A stretch of 64,000 bases of DNA from DATLXU01 sp035575515 (GTDB lineage: Bacteria > Acidobacteriota > Blastocatellia > UBA7656), in contig DATLXU010000022.1 of assembly GCA_035575515.1 (NCBI GenBank), positions 41,881-105,880 of the forward strand, given 5' to 3'. The notes under the pieces were generated by a model. The model was not told where the DNA came from and did not search any database. It saw nothing but the letters and a program-made list of their open reading frames with translations. Position 1 is the stretch's first letter. The number at the start of each line of letters is the position of its first letter. Below are positions 39,104-46,958 of this stretch, one piece after another. The position numbers were made by a program, and so were the translations under genes.

Positions 39104-39206
39104 GATCTTTCTCCTTTATGCGGCCAAGTGGCCGTCAACTTTGGTTAGTGCTTTAGCCTTGTCATTCATGAGTTACGCATCGTCTACACTCTGCGAGATT
39201 CAACAG

Positions 39207-39743
39207 CTAGTCGCAAGCAGGACAAGGCCGCAATTTGGCAAGCACCTCTTCCTCTTGGTTGGCTTCTAACTTGCCAACCCAGACATTCGTTACAACGCCG
39301 TTTTTATCCAGTAGAATCAGTGTCGGCGTACCGGTAACCTGTAAAGATTCAAAGTCAACCTGTTTTACCTGATCAGCTACGATGCTCAGATCATCCAAGT
39401 ATTTCTTGCCTTCATCCACACTGTGCGGAAAGAGGAAGAAGCACCGGATATTTTGCTGTTGCGCAATCTCTCCAATTAATCTCTGATAAAATGGACCACT
39501 CTCCGAGCAGAAGCGGCAACTTTTCGACAGAGCGATCAGTAATGTCTGCTCGGCTTTTGCAAAATCTATATCGTTTAGCGAAATCTTATCCCCTACGGAA
39601 ACTCTTTTAGGCACGGGACGAGTGTTTCCTTGTGCTGTTGGGTTTACTAAGTATTTCTTCAACAGGACAGCTCCCAATGCTAAAGCTAACAAGATAATAG
39701 AAACATTAGCAATAACTTCGACCTTTTCCTTTACACCGCTCAT
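39207..39743 (-). CDS. Membrane-anchored thioredoxin-like protein
   Basis: 178 aa from ATG 39743, which follows AGGAGGAAAACGG; a longer frame (to 39836) has no site. One N-terminal transmembrane helix (VSIILLALALGAVLL), then a periplasmic redoxin fold with the active site SKSCRFCSESGPFY (Cys-x2-Cys) and the cis-Pro loop VTGTPTLILLDKNG. A second Cys pair ends the protein (CPACD), which is unusual. TlpA-like thiol-disulfide oxidoreductase; the partner is likely the adjacent 12-Cys peptide, by inference. Confidence 0.85.
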   Translation of the reverse strand: MSGVKEKVEVIANVSIILLALALGAVLLKKYLVNPTAQGNTRPVPKRVSVGDKISLNDIDFAKAEQTLLIALSKSCRFCSESGPFYQRLIGEIAQQQNIRCFFLFPHSVDEGKKYLDDLSIVADQVKQVDFESLQVTGTPTLILLDKNGVVTNVWVGKLEANQEEEVLAKLRPCPACD

Positions 39744-40364
39744 CCGTTTTCCTCCTAAACCAGAAATTACGAGATTGATGCAGGGTAGCCAATAAATAGG
39801 GCTAACGGTTGTACGCAATTTACCAAGCTTCCACATTCCGGTTTAGCATATTGGCTTAAATCTCTCATTAATGTTATCTCGACATAAGATAGGAATAGGA
39901 CAGAAAATGAGATCAGCCAAGGCGAACGAGAGCCAGAAGCATAGCCAGACCTGATGAACCAGTCGTATCAATTGGCTTATACCGACTGATCTATATTGCC
40001 CTTACAGGGCATGTCATACATTTGACGCAGACCCGGCGCATCGCGCCGTGTTATTAAATTGTACCCGCTGTTAAGGTTCTTTTTGTTTCAACTCTCTTAC
40101 GTCGAGTTCACACGTTTGAAGAATCATTTATATAGAGTAAACCATTTTTCGAGAACAAGTAGTCCTAAATTTAAAAGAAACAGGCGTTCCGAATAAAAAT
40201 GTAAGCAACAAATGTTATAGAGTAGCGAAGTTGAAATTAAGTGGGATAGAGCCATTTATGCCTTTTGGGAATATACCTATTCAATGAGATGAGGTATATA
40301 AGTTCGTATAAGTCCTCAAGCGACCGAAGGAAACTTTCAAATGTTACCTATAACCGGCTTCATG
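39744..40364. other. AT-rich non-coding stretch inside the bracketed block
   Basis: No gene. It holds small hairpins: TGCCC/GGGCA (near 40000), CGGCGC/GCGCCG (near 40035) and ATATACCT/AGGTATAT (about 40271-40301). It ends at the junction with the duplicated dppF segment. Confidence 0.5.
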
Positions 40365-40534
40365 TCGAAGGCGACGTGCCCACGCCCGTCAATCCGCCCG
40401 CAGGCTGCCGCTTTCACACGCGCTGCCCGATTGCCGTTGAAGAGTGCAAGCAGGCCAGTCCGCCGCTCGTCGAACTGAGGCCCGGCCACCGCGTCGCCTG
40501 CATCCGCGCGGATGTCACTGCAGAAAGTTTGTGA
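40365..40534 (+). pseudogene. Fragment of the dppF-like gene 3' end
   Basis: Encodes VEGDVPTPVNPPAGCRFHTR and onward to ACIRADVTAESL, the oligo_HPY end of the peptide-transporter ATPase, but lacks the ATPase core. The 151 bp to 40515 are 99% identical to 36264-36414, after which the two copies diverge completely. The frame upstream (40265-40364) is unrelated sequence. It is either the original 3' end displaced by an insertion or a partial duplicate. Confidence 0.9.
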
Positions 40535-40591
40535 AATGCTTGACGGGATTGCGCCGTTTATAGAATCAAATCCGTTTCATCATTTGAAGAA

Positions 40592-41266
40592 TCACGATTC
40601 GTTCACGGCGACTTCTTCTGCGTTGACTTCGCTCTCTTCGCTGCGAGCGCGCTCAGGCTCGTCATCGCGCACGCGGGTGAAGCTCCCGCTGTTGTTGAGG
40701 TTTCCAGTGTTGAGGTTTCCGGTCACGCGCCCCTGAATGTAGTGGCTGCCGGAATGGTGATTGTTGGTGTGATAACGGCTCTCGGTTTTGGTGATCTCTT
40801 CGATGTGCGAGTCAAGCTCGATGAACTGATCGGCCACGTCAATAAGACGCGGGCTGGTGTTGGTGCGAAACCCCGCAAGCTCGACACGAACGCCTTTGTA
40901 CGCGACGGCGTTTATCGCGTAAGCGAAATCTTCATCGCCCGACACGAGCACAGCCGTGTCGTACTTGTCGGCGAGCGATAGCATGTCGACAGCTATCTCG
41001 ACATCGAGGTTCGCTTTCTTCGTGCCGTCGGCGTAGGTCTTTAACTCTTTTTCAACGACGCGATAACCGTTTCTTCGCATCCAGAGCAGGAAGCCCTGCT
41101 GCCGCTCAGCTTTTTCGTCAACGCCGGTGTAGAAGAAGGCTCTCAGAAGCGGAGAATCGCCGCGAAGAAAATTCAAAAACTTTGCGTAATCAATCTCTAC
41201 TCCTACCGAGCGGGCTGCGTGAAACAGGTTGTTTCCATCAATGAATATGGCTATCTTACCGCGCAT
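40592..41266 (-). CDS. NYN-domain (LabA/DUF88-like) protein
   Basis: 224 aa from ATG 41266; ATG 41278 is an alternative start in the same frame. PIN/NYN nuclease fold: IAIFIDGNNLFHAA, the acidic motif KANLDVEIAVDMLSLA, and AVLVSGDEDFAYAI, giving the conserved Asp set for metal binding. The C-terminus is a Asn/Ser/Glu-rich tail with a small internal repeat (GNLNTGNLN). Family members are thought to act on RNA; the target is unknown. It is convergent with the dppF fragment. Confidence 0.88.
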   Translation of the reverse strand: MRGKIAIFIDGNNLFHAARSVGVEIDYAKFLNFLRGDSPLLRAFFYTGVDEKAERQQGFLLWMRRNGYRVVEKELKTYADGTKKANLDVEIAVDMLSLADKYDTAVLVSGDEDFAYAINAVAYKGVRVELAGFRTNTSPRLIDVADQFIELDSHIEEITKTESRYHTNNHHSGSHYIQGRVTGNLNTGNLNNSGSFTRVRDDEPERARSEESEVNAEEVAVNES

Positions 41267-41489
41267 AAAATCTCTCATTTATATCCCGCCTTCAAAAATC
41301 AGATCAAACTTATTACGGATACACTCAATGTCTAACACACGGATTGATGGCTTGCAAGGCTATTGGCTGATGCCGCGCATATTTAACGCCACGCTTGAAG
41401 CGCAGCAGTCGGCGTAGTAGCATAATGACGACTCTCACATTCTCCCTGATGCGATTAATTGGCTCAGCAAACGCAGGTATTAAGGAATC

Positions 41490-41906
41490 ATGCAAAGCTT
41501 CGCTATTATATTTGTCTTATCGCTCGCGCTCGGACTGTCTGCGCGAGATGCGACCAGCGACCGAAAGCCCGCGAGCGCGGCGACGCAGCAAAGCTCAACT
41601 GCCCTGAAGCAATTGCTTGCCGTGCGTGGCGAGGTCATCCGAGTCAAACAGGAAAGCAAAGGGACGCTGCTCATTACAGTGAGGCCCGCGAAGGGCTTTG
41701 CTGAGGTGACTGTGCTAGCGCGCGAAAACGACCTCGTGGGCAACGCAGCCGGGCAAACCGGCGACGTTGACCTGTTCGGCTTGCTCACGGATGACTCGCG
41801 CGACGATGAGACGATAACCGCCGCAGAGTTGAACGAAGGCGACATCGTTTCGGTCATCTACGACCCGCAGCTTCAAAATCGCGCGCTTGAAATCTACAGG
41901 CATTAA
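41490..41906 (+). CDS. Exported protein of unknown function
   Basis: 138 aa. AAGGAATC precedes the ATG. The N-terminus is a signal peptide (SFAIIFVLSLALGLSA). The mature part appears to be one small beta-rich domain (GEVIRVKQESKGTLLITVRP, NEGDIVSVIYDPQ), resembling nothing I can name. Start and length are plausible because codon usage matches neighbouring genes. The double-YHS gene follows after 120 bp, but a separate promoter candidate lies between. Confidence 0.6.
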   Translation: MQSFAIIFVLSLALGLSARDATSDRKPASAATQQSSTALKQLLAVRGEVIRVKQESKGTLLITVRPAKGFAEVTVLARENDLVGNAAGQTGDVDLFGLLTDDSRDDETITAAELNEGDIVSVIYDPQLQNRALEIYRH

Positions 41907-41941
41907 GAGATTAGCCGTCTAGATTCCGTATTGCGGTTCGC

Positions 41942-41971
41942 TTTGCGCGGCGCTCGCGCCATTTGTATAAT
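41942..41971 (+). promoter_or_regulatory. Promoter candidate with palindrome in spacer
   Basis: TTTGCG (-35, weak) and TATAAT (-10, 41966-41971) are 18 nt apart, and the spacer contains GGCGCTCGCGCC (41949-41960), a 5-bp inverted repeat. It precedes the double-YHS gene by about 55 nt. Confidence 0.45.
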
Positions 41972-42026
41972 TTCAGACTGGCTGCCTCTCAGCCTATTCA
42001 AGAATCGAAGGAGTAAGATCAAACTT

Positions 42027-42428
42027 ATGCGTAGAATCACAACTGCTCTTTTCGTGCTGATGATGCTTGCAGGCGCGATCGTAAACGCCGCAAGCGACGG
42101 CCCGACCAAGAAAGCTGTTACCAACAAGAATTGCCCTGTGAGCGGCGGCCCCGTCGTCGAAAAGTACCGCGCCGAATACAAAGGCCAGTACGTCTATCTC
42201 TGCTGCGAAGGGTGCGTCAACGAGTTCAACAAGAACCCTGAAGCCTTTGTCGCAAAGATGTCGAAAGAAGATCAGGAAGCAATCAAAGCAAACACGGTTT
42301 GTCCGGTTTCAGGCGAGCCGATTGACACGAAGCTCTGGGTAGAAGACGAAGGGCGCAAGGTCTATTTCTGCTGCGAGCATTGCGTCGAAAAATACAAGAA
42401 AGACCATCCGACGGCAAAATCAAATTAA
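42027..42428 (+). CDS. Exported protein with two YHS-like domains
   Basis: 133 aa. Start ATG 42027 follows GAAGGAG. Signal peptide (ALFVLMMLAGAIVNA). Two tandem copies of a YHS/TRASH-like metal-binding unit: NCPVSGGPV ... VYLCCEGCVNEFNKNPE and VCPVSGEPID ... VYFCCEHCVEKYKKDHP. Each has a CPVSG motif and a CCExC motif, suited to bind a transition metal such as Cu or Fe. Proteins of this kind are found with metal handling or cytochrome systems; no such partner is adjacent here. Confidence 0.82.
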   Translation: MRRITTALFVLMMLAGAIVNAASDGPTKKAVTNKNCPVSGGPVVEKYRAEYKGQYVYLCCEGCVNEFNKNPEAFVAKMSKEDQEAIKANTVCPVSGEPIDTKLWVEDEGRKVYFCCEHCVEKYKKDHPTAKSN

Positions 42429-42491
42429 GCGCGCATCGAGGCTGCGGTCTGATGCTCGATCACAAAGGAACATTCAGACTTCAACACACAA

Positions 42492-42544
42492 GCGGGCGGG
42501 AGGCGCAAGCGAGTTTTGATATTCGACTCGCGCCTCTAGCCCGC
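42492..42544. repeat. Hairpin with heptamer-like arms upstream of the cyclophilin gene
   Basis: Left arm 42492-42513 (GCGGGCG, GGAGGCG, CAAGCGAG) and right arm 42527-42544 (CTCGCGCCTCTAGCCCGC) pair with two small mismatches. It ends 10 nt before the GGAGGA ribosome site. Likely a member of the same hairpin family, without the core. Confidence 0.7.
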
Positions 42545-42567
42545 AATTCATTTTGGAGGAGCGAGTG

Positions 42568-43302
42568 ATGATAAGGAATTCATCTGCGGCCACCGAGCCT
42601 CGCCGCGCGACAGTCGCGCGGCGCATATCGGCAATAGCGTTTTTGGTTTCAATGTGCGCGCTGCTTTTCACTGCGTGCGGCGGAGAGCAACCAGCGAACA
42701 CCGCAACGACTACGAACGCAAATCGAGGCGCTGCGTCGTCAGCGAATCAGAATCAGGCGAGCGTGAACGCGAATGAGAGCGCCAAAGCGACCGGCCCGAA
42801 TCCTACGGCGGTAATTGACACGGATGCCGGGACGATAAAGATCGAGTTGCTCAGAAGCGACGCGCCCGTGACGGTCGAAAACTTCGTGCAGTTGGCAAAG
42901 AAAGGCTATTACGACGGCTTGATCTTTCATCGCGTCATCAGAGGCTTTATGATTCAGGGCGGCGACCCGCGAGGCGATGGAACCGGCGGGGCAACAGCGA
43001 CAGGCAGGCCGTTGCCGAACGAGATAAATCTCAATTCGCCGCTTTATCAGGGAGGCTACAAGCGCGGGGTTGTGGCTATGGCGAATAGAGGTAGACCTGA
43101 AACAGCGGGCAGCCAGTTCTTCATCATGCACGGCGACCGCTCATTCAGTCAGTTGCCTCCCAATTACACAATCTTTGGTCGGGTGATTTCAGGCATGGAC
43201 GCTGTTGATAAGATAGCCACCGCGCCAACCACAACAACGCCAACTGGAGAGCCGAGCCGCCCTGTAAATCCTGTAAAGATGAAGAAGGTTACGATTCAAT
43301 AA
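42568..43302 (+). CDS. Cyclophilin-type peptidyl-prolyl isomerase, lipoprotein
   Basis: 244 aa from ATG 42568, 7 nt after GGAGGA. Signal sequence with lipobox (LLFTACGGE), so predicted lipid-anchored at Cys. An Asn/Ala/Thr-rich spacer leads to a complete cyclophilin domain: TVENFVQLAKKGYYDGLIFHRVI, FMIQGGDPRGDGTGG, NRGRPETAGSQFFIMHGD, FGRVISGMDAVDKI. The catalytic Arg (FHR) and the QGGDP motif are present. It acts on Pro peptide bonds of exported proteins. Confidence 0.94.
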   Translation: MIRNSSAATEPRRATVARRISAIAFLVSMCALLFTACGGEQPANTATTTNANRGAASSANQNQASVNANESAKATGPNPTAVIDTDAGTIKIELLRSDAPVTVENFVQLAKKGYYDGLIFHRVIRGFMIQGGDPRGDGTGGATATGRPLPNEINLNSPLYQGGYKRGVVAMANRGRPETAGSQFFIMHGDRSFSQLPPNYTIFGRVISGMDAVDKIATAPTTTTPTGEPSRPVNPVKMKKVTIQ

Positions 43303-43414
43303 ACGGTGGTCGGTGGTCGGTGGTCAGTTGATAGTTTGACATCTGTCTTGAAATAGGCTTCCAGAGCCATTTTCAAGGCGACCATCCAATTTTCAATCAC
43401 ACACTGACCACCGT
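43303..43414. repeat. Heptamer-repeat hairpin after the cyclophilin gene, with core
   Basis: Left arm 43303-43330 contains three units GGTGGTC; right arm 43400-43414 (CACACTGACCACCGT) is complementary to the left. The core (43347-43378) starts CTTGAAATAGGCTTCC and ends GAGCCATTTTCAAG, itself palindromic. The left arm starts right at the gene stop. Confidence 0.88.
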
Positions 43415-43427
43415 CAAAGATAAACTG

Positions 43428-43456
43428 TTGACTTAACCGAAGCCGCTTTTTATAAT
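43428..43456 (+). promoter_or_regulatory. Strong sigma-70-type promoter
   Basis: TTGACT (43428-43433), 17-nt spacer, TATAAT (43451-43456). This is the closest match to the sigma-70 consensus I found in the window. Start would be near 43463, leaving a leader of about 175 nt before the GTG of the next gene, with a CCGTC/GACGG hairpin at its beginning. Confidence 0.7.
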
Positions 43457-43637
43457 CCCGCCCGTCGAGTAACGGACGGCTTCCAAAAAAGCTGGAATCA
43501 TCACGCTCTCTCAATTGCGCCTCCATTGATGTAAAGACGCTCAATCTGTTTTTTGCGCTATCAAAACAAGCCCCCCATAAAGCTGCGAGATGTAAATCGT
43601 AATTAATCTCTTGCTGCCTGACGGAGGTTACACAGAA

Positions 43638-43883
43638 GTGACCGCGATACACCAACAGATAGTGAACTATCTTACGCCGATGCTCGGCGAGGCCACCGCT
43701 GCGAATCTCTTGAGACACTACTGCATCAAGATGCAAATGTCGCCCGAAGACGTGACGCCGCAACACCTGCCTGAGCTTGCAAAAACGATGAAGCCGATGC
43801 TCGCCGTTTGGCTCGGCACGGCAGGGGCGACGCGCGTGGCTGACGAGCTTGCGCAACTTGGAAGAGGAGCCTATTTGAGATGA
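43638..43883 (+). CDS. Small protein of unknown function
   Basis: 81 aa from GTG 43638, with GGAGG 10 nt upstream; an extended frame from 43611 is less likely. It is helical and soluble (IVNYLTPMLGEATAANLLRH, SPEDVTPQHLPELAKTMKPML), and contains a conserved-looking run LGTAGATRVADELAQLGR. Its stop overlaps the start of the next gene (ATGA), so they are coupled. I do not recognise the family; it may be an accessory or regulator of the membrane protein. Confidence 0.6.
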   Translation: MTAIHQQIVNYLTPMLGEATAANLLRHYCIKMQMSPEDVTPQHLPELAKTMKPMLAVWLGTAGATRVADELAQLGRGAYLR

Positions 43884-44746
43884 CATCGAGATCAGTCGTT
43901 GTGCCATTCATTGTTTCGCTTGTGGCTGCCCCTATCGTTTTCGCTATCGCGCTCGCATTAAGCGGCCCGGCAGAAGCCGAGCACGTTACGCTCGCGCTGT
44001 TTGCAGCGACGCTGGTCGTTGAAGCATTAGCCATCGGGCGGGCCGTAATCGCGCGGCGCATGTTTTCGCCTTCTGATACGGGCTACGCAACGTGGACACT
44101 TATAGTCCTGTTTCTCGTCGTGCGAATGCTTGTCGAGACGCGGCTCGCAACCATCAATTTTCAACTCGTTCCCAAGTACGGTGAAGGCTCTTCATCGGCG
44201 CTCTTCTTTTACGTGGTGGTGCTTCGCTACTTGTATACCGTCAGCGACGTGCTGTTCATCACTGCGCTTGCCAATACGATTCGCGCGTACAAGAGCACGG
44301 GCTTGAAGTTTGAGATGATAAGCCGTGACTACCTCTACATCGCGCTCGTGTGGGCTATACCCGCGCTGACGTTTATCTTCCGCGATAACCTCATCTATTC
44401 AAACACGGCGGGGACGGATAATTACATTGCTACGTTCAGGCTTGTGACGGCGACGGTGGGCGCGTTTATAGCGTCGCTGTGCATAGTCGTGCGGCGATAT
44501 GTTTCGCAGATGGGCGGCGGCGCTGTGGCTCGCGTGTGGACGATGGTGGTGATCGCAGGGATAGCGCGCGACGGCTCTTTCCTCGCGCTCGCGCTCCTAT
44601 CTAAGTGGTGGCGGCCCGGCGCGGGATTCATCGAGCAGTACTTGCTTTGGATATTCGCCTGCTGCTGGCTCATAGCCGCGCTCTATCAACAAGAGGTGCT
44701 GCCGCGCGCAAGCAAATCCGAACTCGTCACGGCGACAGCGCGATAA
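43880..44746 (+). CDS. Integral membrane protein with about 7 helices, unknown
   Basis: 288 aa. Hydrophobic segments at about 7-28, 37-58, 72-90, 110-130, 153-170, 187-205, 218-240 and 250-268. No catalytic or transport motif recognised, and no kinase or signalling domain at the C-terminus. It overlaps the upstream small gene by 4 nt and shares its promoter. It could be a sensor or scaffold, but nothing in the sequence decides. Confidence 0.7.
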   Translation: MTSRSVVVPFIVSLVAAPIVFAIALALSGPAEAEHVTLALFAATLVVEALAIGRAVIARRMFSPSDTGYATWTLIVLFLVVRMLVETRLATINFQLVPKYGEGSSSALFFYVVVLRYLYTVSDVLFITALANTIRAYKSTGLKFEMISRDYLYIALVWAIPALTFIFRDNLIYSNTAGTDNYIATFRLVTATVGAFIASLCIVVRRYVSQMGGGAVARVWTMVVIAGIARDGSFLALALLSKWWRPGAGFIEQYLLWIFACCWLIAALYQQEVLPRASKSELVTATAR

Positions 44747-44750
44747 AAAG

Positions 44751-44833
44751 AAGTCCGAAGTCCGAAGTCCAGAAATTATTGCGGCTTGAAATAATGATTG
44801 TGAGTGTTGAGGAAGACTTCGGACTTCGGACTC
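44751..44833. repeat. Heptamer-repeat hairpin, AAGTCCG type
   Basis: Left arm 44751-44770 (AAGTCCG, AAGTCCG, AAGTCC) and right arm 44815-44833 (GACTTCG, GACTTCG, GACTC) are a near-perfect inverted pair. The loop of 44 nt contains CTTGAAAT, as in the core of other elements. Confidence 0.9.
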
Positions 44834-44977
44834 TGCTAGACACTCTCGGTTCGCTTCTGCTAGTTTCTTAATTGGCCGTTGCGCGACGGCTGCGCGCCAG
44901 CGTTCGTAAATCCCGTGTAATCGAATTGAATCTAAGAAACCATATATCGGCAGAGGTCACAGTTCTCAATCATCGAA

Positions 44978-46453
44978 ATGCCCTTCACGCAGCCAGAGCC
45001 TGAAAACGATCAACTCAATTCCAATGAGGCAGGGCGGCACGATAACAGCGGCGCGAGCGTCTCTGTTGTTGTGTCGGAGCCTGAAACTGCGCGCCACAAA
45101 AACCCTATTTCCTCGCTTCGCTCTCGCGCTCGCGAACGAAGGCATGCGCGAAGGCGCGCAGCCGTCACGCTGCTGCGCTCGCTCACAGCCGTGCTCGTCG
45201 GCAGCCTCATCCTCCGCCTGGCGTCTCTGATGATGGGCTCGATGCTACAGTCTTACTTCAAGCACATAGGCGTTTCGTACACAGTCATGGGCTTTCTTCT
45301 CGCCGCTTTCTTCATGGCGGAATTGGTGGGCGCACCCGTCTTCGGCGCGTTGAGCGACCGCTATGGCCGCAAGAGGTTCATACTTCTCGGCCCTGTGTTG
45401 GGGGCGGTCGCGGTTCAGGCAACCTCCGTGACGACGGCCATATGGCTTTTGTTCATCACTCGGCTTCTGGAAGGGCTTTCGACGGCGAGTTCTATTCCGG
45501 CCACGCTCGGCTATATATCCGAAGCAACATCCGGGCGACCGCGACTTCGCGCCCGCGTGATAGGGCTGTTCGAGATAACTTTCGTTGGGGGCATGGCATT
45601 CGGCGTTGCGCTCGGCGGTTACATCTGGGACTTCTTTGGCGAGGAGGCGACCGTTTTCGGGTTGCATTTCACGAGCCCTGCTTTCAGCATTAACGGACTA
45701 ATCTATCTCGTGAGCCTCGCCGTCTTCGCATGGGGGTTGAAAGACGTCAACGGTGGCGCGCACACGCCTGAGGAGATGAGTGAATACAAGAAGTGGAGCC
45801 ACTACCGCGTTATCCTTCGCTCGCGCCGCGTGTGGCTGCTGGTCCCGGCGTGGCTTGCCATCAATTCGATCATAGGGATGTGGTTCAACTTCAGCATCCG
45901 CGTGCTTACGGACAAAGAACGTAGCCTTCCATTCGCGGGGCAGTTTCTTATGGGGCACTGGAGCGGCACCGAGCGAGATGTGTACGTAGGCTTCGGCGTG
46001 TTCCTGGTTATCTTCGCGTCGGGCGTGCTCGCGTGGAGTTTCATTTTGGGCCGGTACCGCAAGACAAGCGTCATGCTTGTTGCCACAGGCGGGCTTGCGG
46101 TCATACTGCCTGCGATCTATCTGATGAATCATCACCATTCGTTTTCCGGCGCGACTTTTTATCTGCTGGTCGCGATGCTGGCGATAGCGGTTCTGGTGAT
46201 GAGCGGGTTCGCCCCGGCGGCGCTGACTTACCTGGCCGACGTGACGGAGGCCCACGCCGAAGATCGCGGCTCGATCATGGGTCTGTACTCGGTCTTTCTC
46301 GGAGTCGGCCAGTTCATCGGGACTGCAACGGGCGGGCTGTTCGCGAACTGGAAAGGCATAGACGGACTGCTGCTGCTGAGTGCGATATTCGGAACAATTA
46401 CCACACTGACCCTCATCTCGCTTCATCGTCGCAATTCGCTCGCGACGGCCTGA
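44978..46453 (+). CDS. Major facilitator superfamily transporter
   Basis: 491 aa, 12 predicted helices after a hydrophilic N-terminal extension of about 60 residues rich in Arg/Ser. The loop 2-3 motif GALSDRYGRKRFILLG is a canonical MFS motif A, and motif-like RLLEGLSTASSIPATLGYI follows. Antiporter-type MFS; substrate unknown. No clear ribosome site precedes ATG 44978, so an internal start closer to the first helix is possible. A GCAGG/CCTGC hairpin starts at its stop codon. Confidence 0.88.
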   Translation: MPFTQPEPENDQLNSNEAGRHDNSGASVSVVVSEPETARHKNPISSLRSRARERRHARRRAAVTLLRSLTAVLVGSLILRLASLMMGSMLQSYFKHIGVSYTVMGFLLAAFFMAELVGAPVFGALSDRYGRKRFILLGPVLGAVAVQATSVTTAIWLLFITRLLEGLSTASSIPATLGYISEATSGRPRLRARVIGLFEITFVGGMAFGVALGGYIWDFFGEEATVFGLHFTSPAFSINGLIYLVSLAVFAWGLKDVNGGAHTPEEMSEYKKWSHYRVILRSRRVWLLVPAWLAINSIIGMWFNFSIRVLTDKERSLPFAGQFLMGHWSGTERDVYVGFGVFLVIFASGVLAWSFILGRYRKTSVMLVATGGLAVILPAIYLMNHHHSFSGATFYLLVAMLAIAVLVMSGFAPAALTYLADVTEAHAEDRGSIMGLYSVFLGVGQFIGTATGGLFANWKGIDGLLLLSAIFGTITTLTLISLHRRNSLATA

Positions 46454-46506
46454 GCAGGTTTTGCCTGCTGCGCTTTATGATGAAGTATACTGTGGTGTCA
46501 TCAGGT

Positions 46507-46550
46507 AACAATCTCCATTCTTTTGGATATTTTCCAAATTCTTGAAGTTC
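46507..46550. promoter_or_regulatory. Upstream motif shared by the two Oar-like receptor clusters
   Basis: Contains AATCTCCATTCTTTTGGATA followed by TTTTCCAAATTCTTGAAG. The centre TTGGATATTTTCCAA (46523-46537) is a nearly perfect palindrome. The same sequence with few changes occurs at 52956-53000. It lies about 410 nt before the first receptor gene. Confidence 0.65.
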
Positions 46551-46958
46551 ACGCGCGTCACCACAATCCACACTCATCTGTGAGCTTCACGTAAAATCCT
46601 GCAACGACTAGAATTGTTTCATCCGCATTTTTTCTTCTGAACTTGGCCCGTGACTTGCCATCAATCTTTTGCTTTACAACTATCTATGGTCTTTCCAATT
46701 TACAACGAACAGAGGGGGGGGAGTATGGGGCAGATCGTCTTCACATCCTCAGCGCAGTTACGCAGCAAACCTTAGCCTAACAAAAGAGATGTGTTGAGCC
46801 TTTGCAGAAGAAGTTAGGCGAAAAATCCAATCCGACGCTTGTGATGTTTTTGCCGGTTGTCGCTGATGCGAAATCCGGCCTCGCGTGCTAGCCGAAGAAG
46901 TTCTTCAGACGCGATCATTCTTCGTCATAGCTAGCTTAACTCATCAGGAGGAAGATAG
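46551..46958. other. Leader region of the first Oar-like receptor
   Basis: No gene. It contains an eight- to nine-base G run near 46712, a CCTAAC/GTTAGG inverted pair (about 46776-46823) and the ribosome site AGGAGGA at 46947. Promoter not identified. Confidence 0.4.

Noticed and set aside
40265..40534. 89-codon frame as an independent gene
   Set aside because: Its first third is unrelated AT-rich sequence, and the remainder is the duplicated end of the ATPase gene.
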